Source: Diospyros lotus (lineage: Eukaryota > Streptophyta > Magnoliopsida > Ericales > Ebenaceae). From it: a DNA stretch of 64,000 bases. The notes under the pieces were generated by a model that had not been told where the DNA came from, ran no database searches, and saw nothing but the letters and a program-made list of their open reading frames with translations. Position numbers and translations under genes: made by a program. The stretch lies in NCBI RefSeq assembly GCF_014633365.1, contig NC_068351.1, positions 2,500,001 to 2,564,000 on the forward strand. The letters are read 5' to 3'. Of this stretch, positions 1 to 10,639 are shown piece by piece (the stretch's first letter is position 1; every line of letters begins with the position of its first letter).

Positions 1-170
1 CCCAATTGAGGTGTCATTGCAGGTAGCCACACCGCCATGCCATAGATTGTAAAGTTTCCAACTTCATGTTACTGCCTGTAATCCAGAAGACAAGACTTTA
101 AACCTATAGTTATGTATCTACACCACTGCCGATTATAAGAAAGAGTGAGCAGCGGTTCAAAGACGGTTCC

Positions 171-3100
171 CTATGCAGCCTCAGCAAAAGATAAGTGCAA
201 CTCTCTCACCGATTTCTTAAGGAAACTACTCCCACAATACGAACCAGCGGCAAAATCCCCCAGTTCAGCACAAGGCTCAGCATAATCAAACACATCGTCG
301 TAGTAATCCAGTGACTGGTAACACTTGTTACTCCCACCATGTTTTCGACCTTGCTTTTTATCCTTATTACTGCTGCACCCTTTGGAAGGTTTTCCTTTCT
401 GTTTGCTCTTCCCATTCTTCTTGCTGTCACTCTTGGACCGAGGTTTCTTGTGTCTCAAGATTGTTGATGCTGATGGAGGAGGATCATACACATCAGGAGC
501 CCATGTCACAGTCAGCTTCTTTGGTGGCGTCCCCAGTTTCTCACGGCTGCCTTTCATGGCAGATACAAGTTTTGAAGAAGTCTGCAAAGAGAGAACAAAT
601 GAATGTTAACAAATTGAATTGCAGAACTTTTAACAGGAAAACATCTGAATACGCAAGCCCCCCTCCCCCCATCCTATTCTTTAAACCAGCTATTGATCAA
701 TGATTGACAACTTTTCACCAAAACTGGTGCCTAAGAGGTTTGTTTGAGAGAGTATAATGGAATGGAAATAAGTAGAATGGAAATGAGTGGAATAGAATTT
801 AAAATAATTTCTCCTTAATTTAGAAATAATAAGATGGAAAGTAACGTAAAATACTTTTTCCTTATTTAGGACAATGGGAATGGATGAAGATAATGATACT
901 AACCCATAATTACCAAGTACGTTTCAGGTTGTGGTACAGAAATAAGTATGGTGTACGTTAGTATGATAAAATTGTGGCATGCAAGGATAGGCTTAATTGG
1001 TTTGTTGCTTTGGTCATGGTATGTCTTATAGTTGTACTAAAGTTGAAATTAGATGAATTGACATTTTTTTTGATAACCCAGGTGTTAGAACTTGCGCCCC
1101 ACTATTCCTGGGGAGATGGGCCTCACCTCAACCCACTCCCAGGTAAATCATGATTTAATCTTCATATAACGCCGGTTTCAAACCTGAGACCTCAGGCATG
1201 TCCACCACCTGTGCTTGCCACTAGAGCCACCCATGGGGTGTAGATGAATTGACACTTTGCTATTACATAAGCTTGTGTTTTGTTTTGAAGGTTTTTATAT
1301 GTTTTTGTGCAACTTATGCATTGAACATTTGGCATTCTATAGAGTCATAGTGAAATAGAATATAATTCAAAATGCACTAGAGTATAAAGTCAGGGAGGCA
1401 AGCTCTCTTCACTAATTTTCTTTAAAATTATTGTGACTTAAAGTTTTTTCCCAATTGTTTTAACCGAGTTCATAGATAGTTTGAGATCCCCATTCTTGGG
1501 AATCTGGATTGCATTCTGGCCCGCAAAAGAACTATGAAGAATGAACTCAGGAATGAAAAGGACAAACATTACAAGTGTCTTATAAGGAAACAAATTAACT
1601 CCGATTTCAAATATCTGCATATAATCTCAAATATATACAAACAATCAAACATATTCAGGTAGAGTTTCCTTGGTGTATGCTATGTGCTGATGACATTGTG
1701 TTGGTGGATCATAGATGAGATAAAATGACAGCATGAAAGATCGATATATAGAGAAATACTTTAAAATCTAGAAGTTCTGAGTTAAACCAACTGAAACCCG
1801 AATATATGGAATGTAAGTTTAGTAAAAGTATGTGCTCATAATATTATGGTAAAACTTGAAGATTAAGTAATACCAAGAAAAAGATCAGTTCAGATATCTT
1901 GCATCAATCATCTAAAAGATAGGGTTTTATTTATTTTTTTTTAAAGCTAACCAATGAAAAGGATGGGTTGATTAATGAGGATGTTACAATATGTTACCCA
2001 TAGAATTAAGGCAATATAGTTAAAATAAAAAAAAGTGCATCTAAAGTTTTAAATGGTAGTAAGATTCTGTTAAAACTAAAAGGAAAATTTCATAATATAG
2101 TTATGAAACCAGCTTTGTTGTATGGCACAGAATATTGGGCAATAAACTACTAACATGAGAATAAGATAGATGTTTGCCCATACAAAAAAAGATAAAATTA
2201 AAAATAAAAATTATTCAAAATAAAGTTGAATTGGCTCTATGCATGAGACACAATTAAGATGGTTGGTTATGTGAGAAAACGACCAATAGAGGCTCTTATG
2301 AGAATGGATAAAAAGAAACAAGTATTTAGCAACTATGAAGCATGAACATGGACACAAGTACACAACATTTTTCAAAAAAGTATGACGTGACATAATCAAG
2401 ATACGTAATTAATAAAATAGTTTTATATTTTTCATGGCATAATAAAATATCAAAACTATATTCCAAACTCATAAATATATATTTAAAATTCAGCAGCCAA
2501 AATTCCAAATGAATAACTCTAATCTAATAAGTAATCAACTCACAATCCAGTCTTTGTCCCTCACAATCTAGTCAATGTTTGAAGAGCTAGAGAATACTAG
2601 TGTCAAGGGAATGAAAATTGAATAGTCATACAATTAAAACATGGAAAAAGAAAAGAATCATGCAATTACCAAGCTGTAAAACTGAAAATTAAAAAGGAAA
2701 ACCCTTGCATTCTCTTCAAAGTGTTTACAGAAGGGACACGCATGTCCTAAGTGTGTCCCCTCCCTTTCCTTAAAAATAAATTTAAGAAAGTGCCGGACAA
2801 GCCATGTGCCCAACACGCCAGTAACACCAGTATGGCAGCCCCTAAGAAGTAAAAGCAGGAAAAAAATTGGTATAGGACTCTTAGGTGTGATATGAGGTTA
2901 AAAAGATTGATGGACTAAAATTTATGTAGGCAACCTCAAATAGTGGGATTAATTCTTGATATGTTGTATGTCAAAGTAAAAAAATAAAAGAGGCACATAA
3001 ATTCAACATTAAAGGATACAAATAAATATAGAAACTATTTGATGACATTCTTACAACATAAGTTACATACTTATCAAAGTTATAACAATTGTCGGTAAGA

Positions 3101-5390
3101 TCTTACCAGAAACCAGTTACAGGTTAATCAAATCTCAGTACCATCTAATATTTATGGAATTTGGCATGATGAGAAGATCAAAATATTTCTTGAGACACTA
3201 GATAATATTATACCAAGATACTCCCCAGGACTGCACTGACCAAAACCACCGCCTGCAAGCGCATCCATATCGTGCCCCCCCCCCCCCCCCCCACCCCCCC
3301 AAACAGCATTTCTGATCGAATCCGTTCACTGTACAATCGCATACTGGAACAGAGAGGGACACCACTTGGATCAGCAAAAATGGTAATCCCATAATTATGA
3401 ACAGTAAAGGGGCTGATAAACTGCTTTTTATTCATTCAAATATTTGTCTTCAATCACGGTTTTGTCAGACTCAAAATTATGAAATTGGACCTTATAGAAG
3501 ATGGGATATTGATCCAAATAATGATAACATAGAGGATTTTGTTACCAGATTGGAGGAGATGAGATGGGGGTTCACTAGATGGTGAATATGTTGAAATGCC
3601 AAATAAAGAGGAAGCTACATAAGATTGCTCAAGGACTTTGCTTGCTGCCACATACAAGCCATCATCTAAGATTGCGAAACGAAGCAATTCTAAAGACGGG
3701 AAAAAAGTAAATTATAAACAAGGTGGTTAGGGATTTAGGTGCTGAGATGATTGTTAGCTTTAAATTTTTTATGCTAGCATTCATTTTTTTTCCCTTGTTT
3801 TGGTTCTACTATCATTGTTTTATGTAATTGCAGACTTGCTTTTAGTTAAGTTACCCAATTTTCATTGCAATATCTTATGAATCTAACAAAATTTTTCCTT
3901 CGAATTTTAATAAGCGTACCAATACATTATTCAAAGCAAACCATGAACCAAACTGGTGTACCAACTAATCCTAACCCCCCCCCCCCTCCCCCCCCAAGCA
4001 TGTATCTAGCTAAGTTGCATACCTCGTACCCAAATACGTACCACGAATAGGAATGTACCACATTCTATATAACTATGAGCATACCTCACCCCTATAAGAA
4101 GCAATATCCTTTGTGAAGAAAAAAAATAATGCTTGAAACACTAAAGGTATCTCCCTACTTACCCCTCAAGAGTGCACTGGCATCCAACCAAAACTACCAC
4201 ATGCATATGGACCTGACCCTGTAATAAAATATAGGAAGAGAACTGACATCCTATTTCCCAGTAATACCTCTAACAATCTTTTGCATTACTACCAGGATGA
4301 ACACTCCAAGCACTTCAAACTAAAGTGACACAGGCTGGACGGGCAGGGTGAACATGCCACGGTCAGATGGCCTGAAAACGGGTTGGATCTGCGTCAGAAC
4401 TGTCATATCTAGACCCAGAACCGATTATGATATCCATCAAAGACCTAAGTTCCAATCCGGTTAACTATTTATGCATAATATATATTTTTATAATCTATTA
4501 TATAGATTAAATTTATGCAAAAATATATATATTTATATAATCTATCATATATAATATGTTAAATATATAATATTTAACATTTTATATAATATATTTAATT
4601 CTGAACAGTTCTGGGTCATAAATTAAATCAAAATTGGCAGATCCATATTCAGACTGTTTATGTTACATGTAATTGAATCTGGTTCCGGGCAACCTAATCT
4701 ATGTTTAATACCGGACCCAGTTAAATAGAACAAAATCAGTTTGGAACTGTGTCTGGAGACCCGGTCCATTGTCCATTGACAAACTCCATAACTCACTTTT
4801 ATACACTTCACTATATTTCTTGGACCAAACCAGTAAAAATCAAATTATAAATTTTTTGAGTACAAGATTATGACATGACAATAAAGAAGATAAAATGGAA
4901 AAATATCAAGGTAAAAGTAGAGAAAACTTACAGGCAACAGTGTGGGTTGACGATGGCCTGGCTTAACCAACTCATAGCTATTTCCCTTCAACTTTGAGGC
5001 AGTTAAGTCTTCTTCCTCCTCTTCCCCATGCACTTCCTGTTTCCTGTGAATCCCATCAGCAGGCACTGGAAAGGTTTCTTTATCACTAGAGACTGAAAAT
5101 GAATGGTGCTTGGATAGGCAGTTCTCAGAAGATACAATGGTCGATTCAGTCTGATGAGCCTCTTTATGTTCATCTGCCCCCTTCAGTCTGTTGCTCTTAT
5201 CCTTCCCAGAAAAATTATGTATATTGGAGCTCAGCGCCACTTTATGGTCATCCTCAATATGTATTTCAGTCAGAGCATTCCCAAGGTCATTTAGAGATAC
5301 ACCATCACATATTGATGACTTTGTATACAACCAATTCAACCTGTTTAGATCTTCTGGACCCAATGCACCCACAGAAGAATTGGCCTCCAT
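171..5390 (-). CDS. Uncharacterised plant protein, two coding exons, 289 aa
   Basis: Coding exon 1 is 5390-4932 (ATG at 5390, 153 codons) and ends CCT|GTAAGT; exon 2 is 581-171 (136 codons plus TAG), after a CTCTTTGCAG acceptor. Both junctions are phase 0. An in-frame TAG lies shortly upstream of the ATG, which supports this start. The N-terminal half is acidic and polar with a run of Glu; the C-terminal half holds a motif reading [18 protein letters not shown], a long Lys/Ser-rich stretch that resembles a nuclear localisation signal, and an acidic, Tyr/Asp-rich tail. I associate the TWAPDVYDP motif with a plant-specific family of unknown function, from memory only. No catalytic domain is visible. 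The 4.35-kb intron holds a SINE and LINE debris. A good acceptor (TTTGTTTACAG, exon from 5456) shows that the leader is spliced further upstream. Gene reality is fairly sure; function is unknown. Confidence 0.75.
1064..1240 (-). repeat. SINE insertion with 14-bp target-site duplication
   Basis: The element is flanked by perfect copies of TAGATGAATTGACA (1050-1063 and 1241-1254). Read on the minus strand it starts with a tRNA-like A box (GTGGCTCTAGTGGCAAGC), has a B-box-like GGTTTGAAACC about 50 bases on, and ends in an A-run just before the duplication. That is the full anatomy of a tRNA-derived SINE. It lies in the large intron of the 171-5390 gene, in the same orientation as the gene. Confidence 0.8.
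1655..2965 (+). mobile_element. Degenerate RTE-type LINE, 3' part of the reverse transcriptase
   Basis: Interrupted reading frames still give pieces typical of plant RTE reverse transcriptases: the catalytic block CADDIVLVD near 1685-1712, then a piece reading [14 protein letters not shown] near 2110-2145, and the end of the ORF near 2240-2300. Stops and frameshifts are many. A segment at about 2880-2965 matches the RTE 3' tail (abbreviated pattern: CATGTAG, CC, AGTGGGATTAA, TTGATATGTTGT). Between about 2700 and 2870 lies unrelated sequence rich in ACACG/GTGTCC motifs. Lies in the intron of the 171-5390 gene, antisense to it. Confidence 0.7.
3190..3690 (-). other. Possible captured gene fragment, unidentified
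   Basis: On the minus strand two short stretches look coding rather than random: one around 3300-3385 (translation contains [20 protein letters not shown]) and one around 3600-3675 (contains [15 protein letters not shown]). They are separated and broken by a C-tract and stops. I do not recognise the parent. They could be an exon fragment carried by a transposon, a retrocopy piece, or chance. Confidence 0.2.
3275..3300. repeat. Poly-C tract (18 C, A, 7 C)
   Basis: Homopolymer tract read directly. It sits inside the possible gene fragment. Length is likely unstable in assemblies. Confidence 0.9.
3975..3995. repeat. Poly-C tract (12 C, T, 8 C)
   Basis: Read directly. Second long C tract in the same intron. 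Confidence 0.9.
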
Positions 5391-6018
5391 TCTTGAAGTC
5401 ACAAGCTAATAGGAAAATTGCCAAAATCAAGCTAGCCAGATGACCAAGTACACCTGTAAACAAAATTAAATGAACAGAAGAACCCCTCACAATATGAGAA
5501 ATTACAAAAGATTTTGGAACACAGCTAGTTGAAGCAACATGTGAACAATCAAAACACGTGGGATAACTTGTTGCATAAAATACATTACAAAGTGCATATA
5601 TGTTCTCACAATGAATTGGCAGATGAGAACATCAATCAAAGCAAAAGACAAGTGAACAACCAATCAGCATGTCATATTTTACAAGCCATGTTATGAAGGG
5701 TGTAATATAGTTTTATGGAAGTGAATATTAGGCATTTTTATTGCACAGTTGAAACATCAGATGATGAGATTTTCACATCAAACACAAACTACGAAGATAC
5801 AAAATGTATAACAAGGAAGTAAGGGCTCACAAACAGCCTCTTCAGAAGAATTTCACATAAATTGGTATAGAGCTGTGCAATAAGACAGCTTCTGCATCTT
5901 ATGACTTAGTCACAAGATAAAAACACCCTTCTCAAATAAATGAAAAGGAATGGGAAAGGTACATAATGGCAAGAAGTGGAAAGGGAGGGAATGCTTTGTT
6001 TAGGGCAAGATATTTGTT

Positions 6019-6036
6019 GGGGGGGGGGGGGGGGGG
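6019..6036. repeat. Poly-G tract, 18 G
   Basis: Read directly. It faces the C tracts at 3275 and 3975, in a GA-rich context. Confidence 0.9.
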
Positions 6037-6551
6037 TTAAGAAATGGAAGGCGATGAAAAGTAAGATAAAGTTTGTTACTCTCCCCCTTATTAGGAAAGA
6101 GAAAAAGGATGGCAATGTAACCTCACTTTATTTAGATAGAAAATGGAAGGGATGGAATAGGAAAATAATAAAAATAAAATGATAATTGTAGTTGTTGTAT
6201 GCAAAATAAATACATCTATAAATTTATTGGGTGCATCAAGTTTTGAATTTCAATGCAACATATTATCGCTTATTACCAAGTTATAAAGAAGATTAAAAAA
6301 TTGAATTTAATACCTTCTTCATTCAATTATATACTAGTCTCTAAAAAATATTAGTAACATAATAAATATATTGAAGACCTAATGAAATTATGATCTCCAC
6401 ATTTCATAAAAAATACATCTATGAGAGACCAGAAAAGAGATCAGATAGCATTTGAAAATATATTTGTATAGAAAGATTAGCGGGATATGGATAACGTTAA
6501 TTTTTTGCAAAAATGGTTAAGGATCAAAATAGTTTGTGTTTCCAAATTGTA

Positions 6552-6662
6552 CAGTCTGGTTTCACAATATTAACTACGTGATGTAATATGATCATATTAA
6601 TTATCTTCATTCACTGTTATCTCATTAAAATTTTTTATATGAAGATGGTATTGGAACTCTAT
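6552..6662. repeat. Dispersed repeat, copy A, left half
   Basis: Matches, with substitutions, the reverse complement of about 63300-63408. It is interrupted at 6662 by the LTR element and resumes at 8787. Family not recognised; no clear ORF. Confidence 0.7.
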
Positions 6663-7067
6663 TGTCAGGAATCCCAGCCTGACTTGTGATTATCTTGAAG
6701 ATATAATCAAGATAATAGGAGAAATAAGGTAGAATTGGACAGAATAAGGGAGAATAATAGAGAGCAAGGTGGAGGATTAGACAGGAAAGTAGAGAGAGAG
6801 GATTAGATGGGAGATGGGGAGAATTAGAGAGAAACCAAGAGAGAAAGGGAGAATTTCAGAGAGAAGGGGATAATTTTTTAATTCATCCAAAAGCATAATA
6901 AGCATTGTGGTTTACAACATTTTATAGAAAGCTAACCAACAGTTATTTGTGGCAGTTTTCACTCCTCCATTCGAGGAGCACTACACACTATAACTAATCT
7001 GTAAATAACTAATACAATTTTGCAGAAATAAAAAAATATATATATATAACTAGCCTAAATTGTAACA
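6663..7067 (-). repeat. 3' LTR of the gag-only element
   Basis: 405 bp. On the plus strand it runs from TGTCAGGAATCC to GCCTAAATTGTAACA. It is GA-rich in its central part, like its partner at 8371-8786, with visible small indels between the two, so the insertion is not very recent. Confidence 0.9.
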
Positions 7068-7080
7068 TTCCCTCCCCTTT
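7068..7080 (-). other. Polypurine tract of the gag-only element
   Basis: On the minus strand AAAGGGGAGGGAA abuts the 3' LTR start TGTTACAATTT. This is the expected plus-strand primer position. Confidence 0.85.
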
Positions 7081-7293
7081 AAAAATTTCTTGTCCTCAAG
7101 AAATCTCGACCTCTAGCCCACTACTTCAGCCAATCCCTGCAGCATCTTTCCTTTCTTCACCTTCATCCAACCTTCCATATACAGCAATTGCCTTTTGCAC
7201 TAACGGCCTGGATAGAATTTTTCTCCACAATTGTAGCACAACCCTAGTTGCCTCCTCTAATCCATGGCTAGGGATTTTGCTGAAGTATTAACT

Positions 7294-7976
7294 CTAGGAT
7301 TCCATCCTGATGTTGCAGCCCCCAGATTTACTTCCAACTGCTGACCAGTTGAAGGTTGAATTTCTGTTGGGATGTGGTGCCTTTAAAGATTGCTTCCGAT
7401 GCCATTTCTCTTGTAATATTGCCTTCTTAGCAACTTGCTTGACAGTTGCAGACTGCATCATCTTAATAACTGGCCTCAATTCATCAGATGAAACTAGAAA
7501 CAAAATAATCTTCAGTTAAGGCGAAATGTATGTGCATTCATCATTAGAGACCTCAATTCTTCGAAACGGACTTGGTAGTCTATCACTGACCCTTCTTGCT
7601 TCAACTTATTAAACTCCTCAATTGCATCTGCCATAGGTTTCTCACCAAACCTTGCACAAAAGTCCTCCACAAAGTCTGCCCAATTTATCTCATCTCTCAC
7701 TTTGTTCCACCCTTGGAACCATGCATCAGCCATGTCATTGAAGTAGGCTGTTGAAAGGTTTATCCTTTGACTTTCAGCCACATGATAATATTGGAAAAAC
7801 CACTCACACCTCCTAACCCACCACCTAGGTTTAGCACCCTCAAACATGGGAATTTCTAGTCTAGGTAGGGGTGTGTGTTGGTGATTTGGATACAGTTCCC
7901 TTACCTGGATGGCCTGGTCTATTACTAGTTGTTCCTCATCTTGTTGTGACAAGGAAGCTTGCGGGGGAATGCCTGC
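7294..7976 (-). pseudogene. Ty3/gypsy-type gag remnant
   Basis: The frame 7976-7512 encodes a retrotransposon gag domain: a PLPRLEIPMFEGAKPRWWVRR region, WFFQYYHV, then a DFCARFGEKPMADAIEEFN block and an IDYQVRFEELRS block. All are typical of plant gypsy gag. It breaks at 7512. A continuation in another frame (7503-7294) starts with SSDELRPVIKMMQSATVKQ, which is the next gag segment, so a frameshift separates them. No ATG opens the frame: a TGA precedes it at 7979-7977. No zinc knuckle was found. Therefore probably not translated as a full gag now. Confidence 0.8.
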
Positions 7977-8355
7977 TCATGTCAAGATCGGTTATGTCAC
8001 GACTATAGGAGGGAAATCTTCTAGCAGGCTAGCCTAAGTTAGCCACTTCCCTTTCCAGCCACTGCACTGCTTCTCTGGTGGTGTGCTCTTCCCGGCAGCG
8101 GCTCAGTTCTTCCTAGGTCTACTGCAAACCCAATTCTATGGTGTCCAACCTTGATTCTGTCTGCTTCGTGTGAGATCCCTCTACCATTGCCTTGGTCCAT
8201 TTCTTCTATCTTACTCTAACAAGCGATGAAACTACTTCCAAAAATTTAGTAACCACCTCAGATCTTATGCCAAAACTGGTAACTGCCTCTAATCTGTCTC
8301 CCAAATTCGGTAATTGTAACTGCTAGGATCGCTAGAGTCCACCCGAAAACTGGGG

Positions 8356-8367
8356 GCTCTGATACCA
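8356..8367 (-). other. Primer-binding site (tRNA-iMet) of the gag-only element
   Basis: The minus strand reads TGGTATCAGAGC, complementary to the 3' end of plant initiator tRNA-Met, three bases inside the 5' LTR end. Confidence 0.92.
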
Positions 8368-8370
8368 ATT

Positions 8371-8786
8371 TGTAAGCAACCCGAGCCTGACTTGTGACTA
8401 TCTTGAAGATAGAATCGAGAGAATAGGAGAAATAGGGAAGAATTTGACAGAATAAGGTAGAATGATAGAGAGAGAGGAGGAGGAATACATAGGAAAATAG
8501 AGGGGGGGGATTAGATAGGAGATAGGGAGAATTAAAGAGAAACCGAGAGAGAGGGAGAATTTCAAAGAGAAGGGGATAACTTTTTAATTCATCCAAAAGC
8601 ATAAATGGCATTGTGGGGTTACAACTTTATATAGAAAGCTAACCAACAGTTATTTGTGACAGTTTCCACTCCTCCACTAGAGGTAATTGCTCCTAAACAC
8701 TATACAATTATCACTAATTTGTAAATAATTAACTAATACAATTTTACATAAATAAAAATAAAATATAACTAACCTAAATTGTGACA
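8371..8786 (-). repeat. 5' LTR of the gag-only element
   Basis: 416 bp, plus-strand ends TGTAAGCAACCC and AACCTAAATTGTGACA. Homologous along its length to 6663-7067. Confidence 0.9.
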
Positions 8787-8950
8787 TCTATCTCATAATT
8801 TCTTGCTAGAGGGTTGCATTCGATGTAAAATTTTGCCACATTGTTCTTTTACATAGATTTGAATTATCAACATGACTTTTAGAAGTCAACTGACATTATA
8901 AATTCCATGCCATTGATGCTAACTTGATTAGGATAAGATGCAGTTGATAA
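8787..8950. repeat. Dispersed repeat, copy A, right half
   Basis: Continues the repeat broken at 6662 and matches the reverse complement of about 63130-63300. Includes the landmark GACTTTTAGAAGTCAACTGA, which has a near-identical counterpart in the other copy. Confidence 0.7.
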
Positions 8951-10260
8951 TGATGGCAAGACAATAGTAATGAAAAGGTCAAAAGTTATTTCCTATGTTA
9001 CCACCCCCCTCCTTACACCCTAAATTTGGCTCCCCCTTCATTTAAAAATTGATCTTCCAAACAAAGATAAGGCCTTACCTTTCCTTATCCCCCGATGTTA
9101 ATACTAACAAATAATAGTAGTGTTTATAAACTATGATATTGATAAACAACCAATTGATGAGTACTAATCACGTGAGATCTAGGTTAGCCAGTTCAATGGC
9201 CACTCGAGAAAGAGCATGTGCAGCCCTACCACCAATCAGTGCACCTCTTTCCCTAAATAAACCATCAATTTTTTAAGGTTTACACTGAAACCCGAATTAC
9301 AAAATTTAGAACTTGCTAAACAAGACGAGCCAGTGGGTGGCATTAAATTGATTTCAAAAGGTTCAGTTTGCAAGTTTGGGGACAGAAGTATATTTGGCAG
9401 ATAGAGAAAGCTAGCCTCCCAAATGTTGATGGCATCTTAACCAAGTAGTTTTGCACAAAGGGCATCAATTGTGCTAAAGTGACAAGGACTCCCCCCCCCC
9501 CTCCCCACGTGATCCCACTAGAAAATAGACGAAATAACAAGCAAGACTTTAACTTCTGATATTACAGGCAGCAAAATATTTTAGAACTTCATTCCACAGC
9601 TTTTTTTATAAGGGCCACTTTCATTTATTAATCCAAAAATTAATAAATTAGCACAACAAGTTACAAACATCCAGGAGAGATTATGTCAAAATTAGAACAG
9701 TGAAGGCAGAGTTAAATAAGTCTAACAAGAAGGGAGTCAAGTAGCAAATATTATTTGGTTTGGCACAGATACAAAATCAATAATTCTCGTAAGACATTTA
9801 ACACAAAATCAATCAAAGTATTCCTTTAACTAAAACTGTTACAGATTATAAAGCAGCTCGTTACAGATCCCATTTGAAAACAATGAAAGCAACAGTTGAA
9901 TTATAACGAGAAAAAAAAAAAAAGGATAATGATCAATCAATTGTGCAGCTCTATATAATCTCAACCGTTTTAAGATCAAGTACAAACTATCATGATTTAC
10001 CTACAAATTTAAGACGAATTAAAACAGATAGTGTATAATTTCCACAGCACCAAATACAACATTAAATACCTTTTGCAACAAAAAGCAAGCGGAAGCCAAG
10101 TCCCAGCGCACCGCCAATATTTCAGAACCAATTCAGGCTTTGCAATGGCGCGCTCGCCGATTGGATACGACTATTTGGCGCTACTTTACTCGACAAACTT
10201 AGGTCAAGATCAAACAACAACAACAACGACAGGAAAAAAAGAAAAACGAACAAAAACACG

Positions 10261-10392
10261 TTAACTAAGGTTACCACGACGATCGCTCTTCTGAAGACGT
10301 TTGAAACGATGAAAAGCCAAGCCACCGTTTAAGAATGTCGAATCCGGCGTCATAGGACGAGTAACCAATTGAACGGCGGGTACCGAAGGCAT
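10261..10392 (-). CDS. Candidate upstream ORF in the leader of the 171-5390 gene, 43 aa
   Basis: The ATG at 10392 follows a leader with two TAGGGTTT (telobox-like) motifs and opens a 43-codon frame ending in TAA at 10261. The local base composition is less AT-rich than the surroundings, as in an exon. A possible donor (CGTCGTG|GTAACC) lies just before the stop. If spliced to the acceptor before 5456, the frame continues into a hydrophobic segment (about LASLILAIFLLAC) and overlaps the main ATG in another frame. It could be a translated uORF, a chance ORF in a 5' UTR exon, or the first exon of a different gene. I do not recognise the peptide. Confidence 0.35.
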   Translation of the reverse strand: MPSVPAVQLVTRPMTPDSTFLNGGLAFHRFKRLQKSDRRGNLS

Positions 10393-10612
10393 TGTCCGAT
10401 GATGCACTTCGAAACCCTAAATTTACAAACCCTACAGCTATACAGTTTATGATCGAAGATCCGAATGTGTATTCAGAATGGACTTCGAACTACGAATCGA
10501 TCGATTGATACAAATTCGCGTTACCGATGCACGATCACCGGCATTCGTCGTCCGAAACCCTAGTCCAGGTGACAGCGGGAACTTCGTTTGTTCAACGGAA
10601 TGAAAATGACAT

Positions 10613-10620
10613 GTTATATA
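10613..10620 (-). promoter_or_regulatory. TATA box of a minus-strand promoter
   Basis: The minus strand reads TATATAAC, about 220 bases upstream of the ATG at 10392. It is followed by GC-richer leader sequence with GGACTAGGGTTTCGG and TTTAGGGTTTCG motifs, common in plant 5' leaders. A start site near 10580 is inferred. Confidence 0.5.
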
Positions 10621-10639
10621 CGCACACGAGCACATATAT

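Larger units (their letters stand above)
6663..8786 (-). mobile_element. Small gag-only LTR retrotransposon (TR-GAG-like), complete ends
   Basis: Two LTRs (6663-7067 and 8371-8786) start with TG and end with CA and are flanked by a perfect 5-bp duplication TCTAT (6658-6662, 8787-8791). On the minus strand the 5' LTR is the right one. It is followed after 3 bases by TGGTATCAGAGC, the initiator tRNA-Met primer-binding site. A purine tract (AAAGGGGAGGGAA) stands directly before the 3' LTR. The 1.3-kb interior encodes only a gag fragment, with no protease, reverse transcriptase, RNase H or integrase. The size and content match published non-autonomous elements of the TR-GAG kind, which depend on an autonomous Ty3/gypsy partner in trans. 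Confidence 0.9.
5391..10392 (-). other. Leader region and large 5' intron of the 171-5390 gene
   Basis: No protein-coding host exon was seen here apart from a short leader exon piece (5391-5456, bounded by TTTGTTTACAG). If the promoter at 10.6 kb drives this gene, the stretch is a roughly 4.8-kb 5' intron. It contains a poly-G tract (6019-6036), a dispersed repeat split by a gag-bearing LTR element (6663-8786), a poly-C tract (9491-9501), and AT-rich sequence without recognised features between 8950 and 10250. Confidence 0.45.

Noticed and set aside
4320..4790. Possible inverted-repeat transposon around an AT-rich core
   Set aside because: GGTCCGG/ACCCAGAACC-like motifs recur, but I could not align two arms convincingly or find a TSD.
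9592..9612. TTCCACAGCTTT resembling the start of miR396
   Set aside because: The match stops after 12 bases and no hairpin partner was seen.
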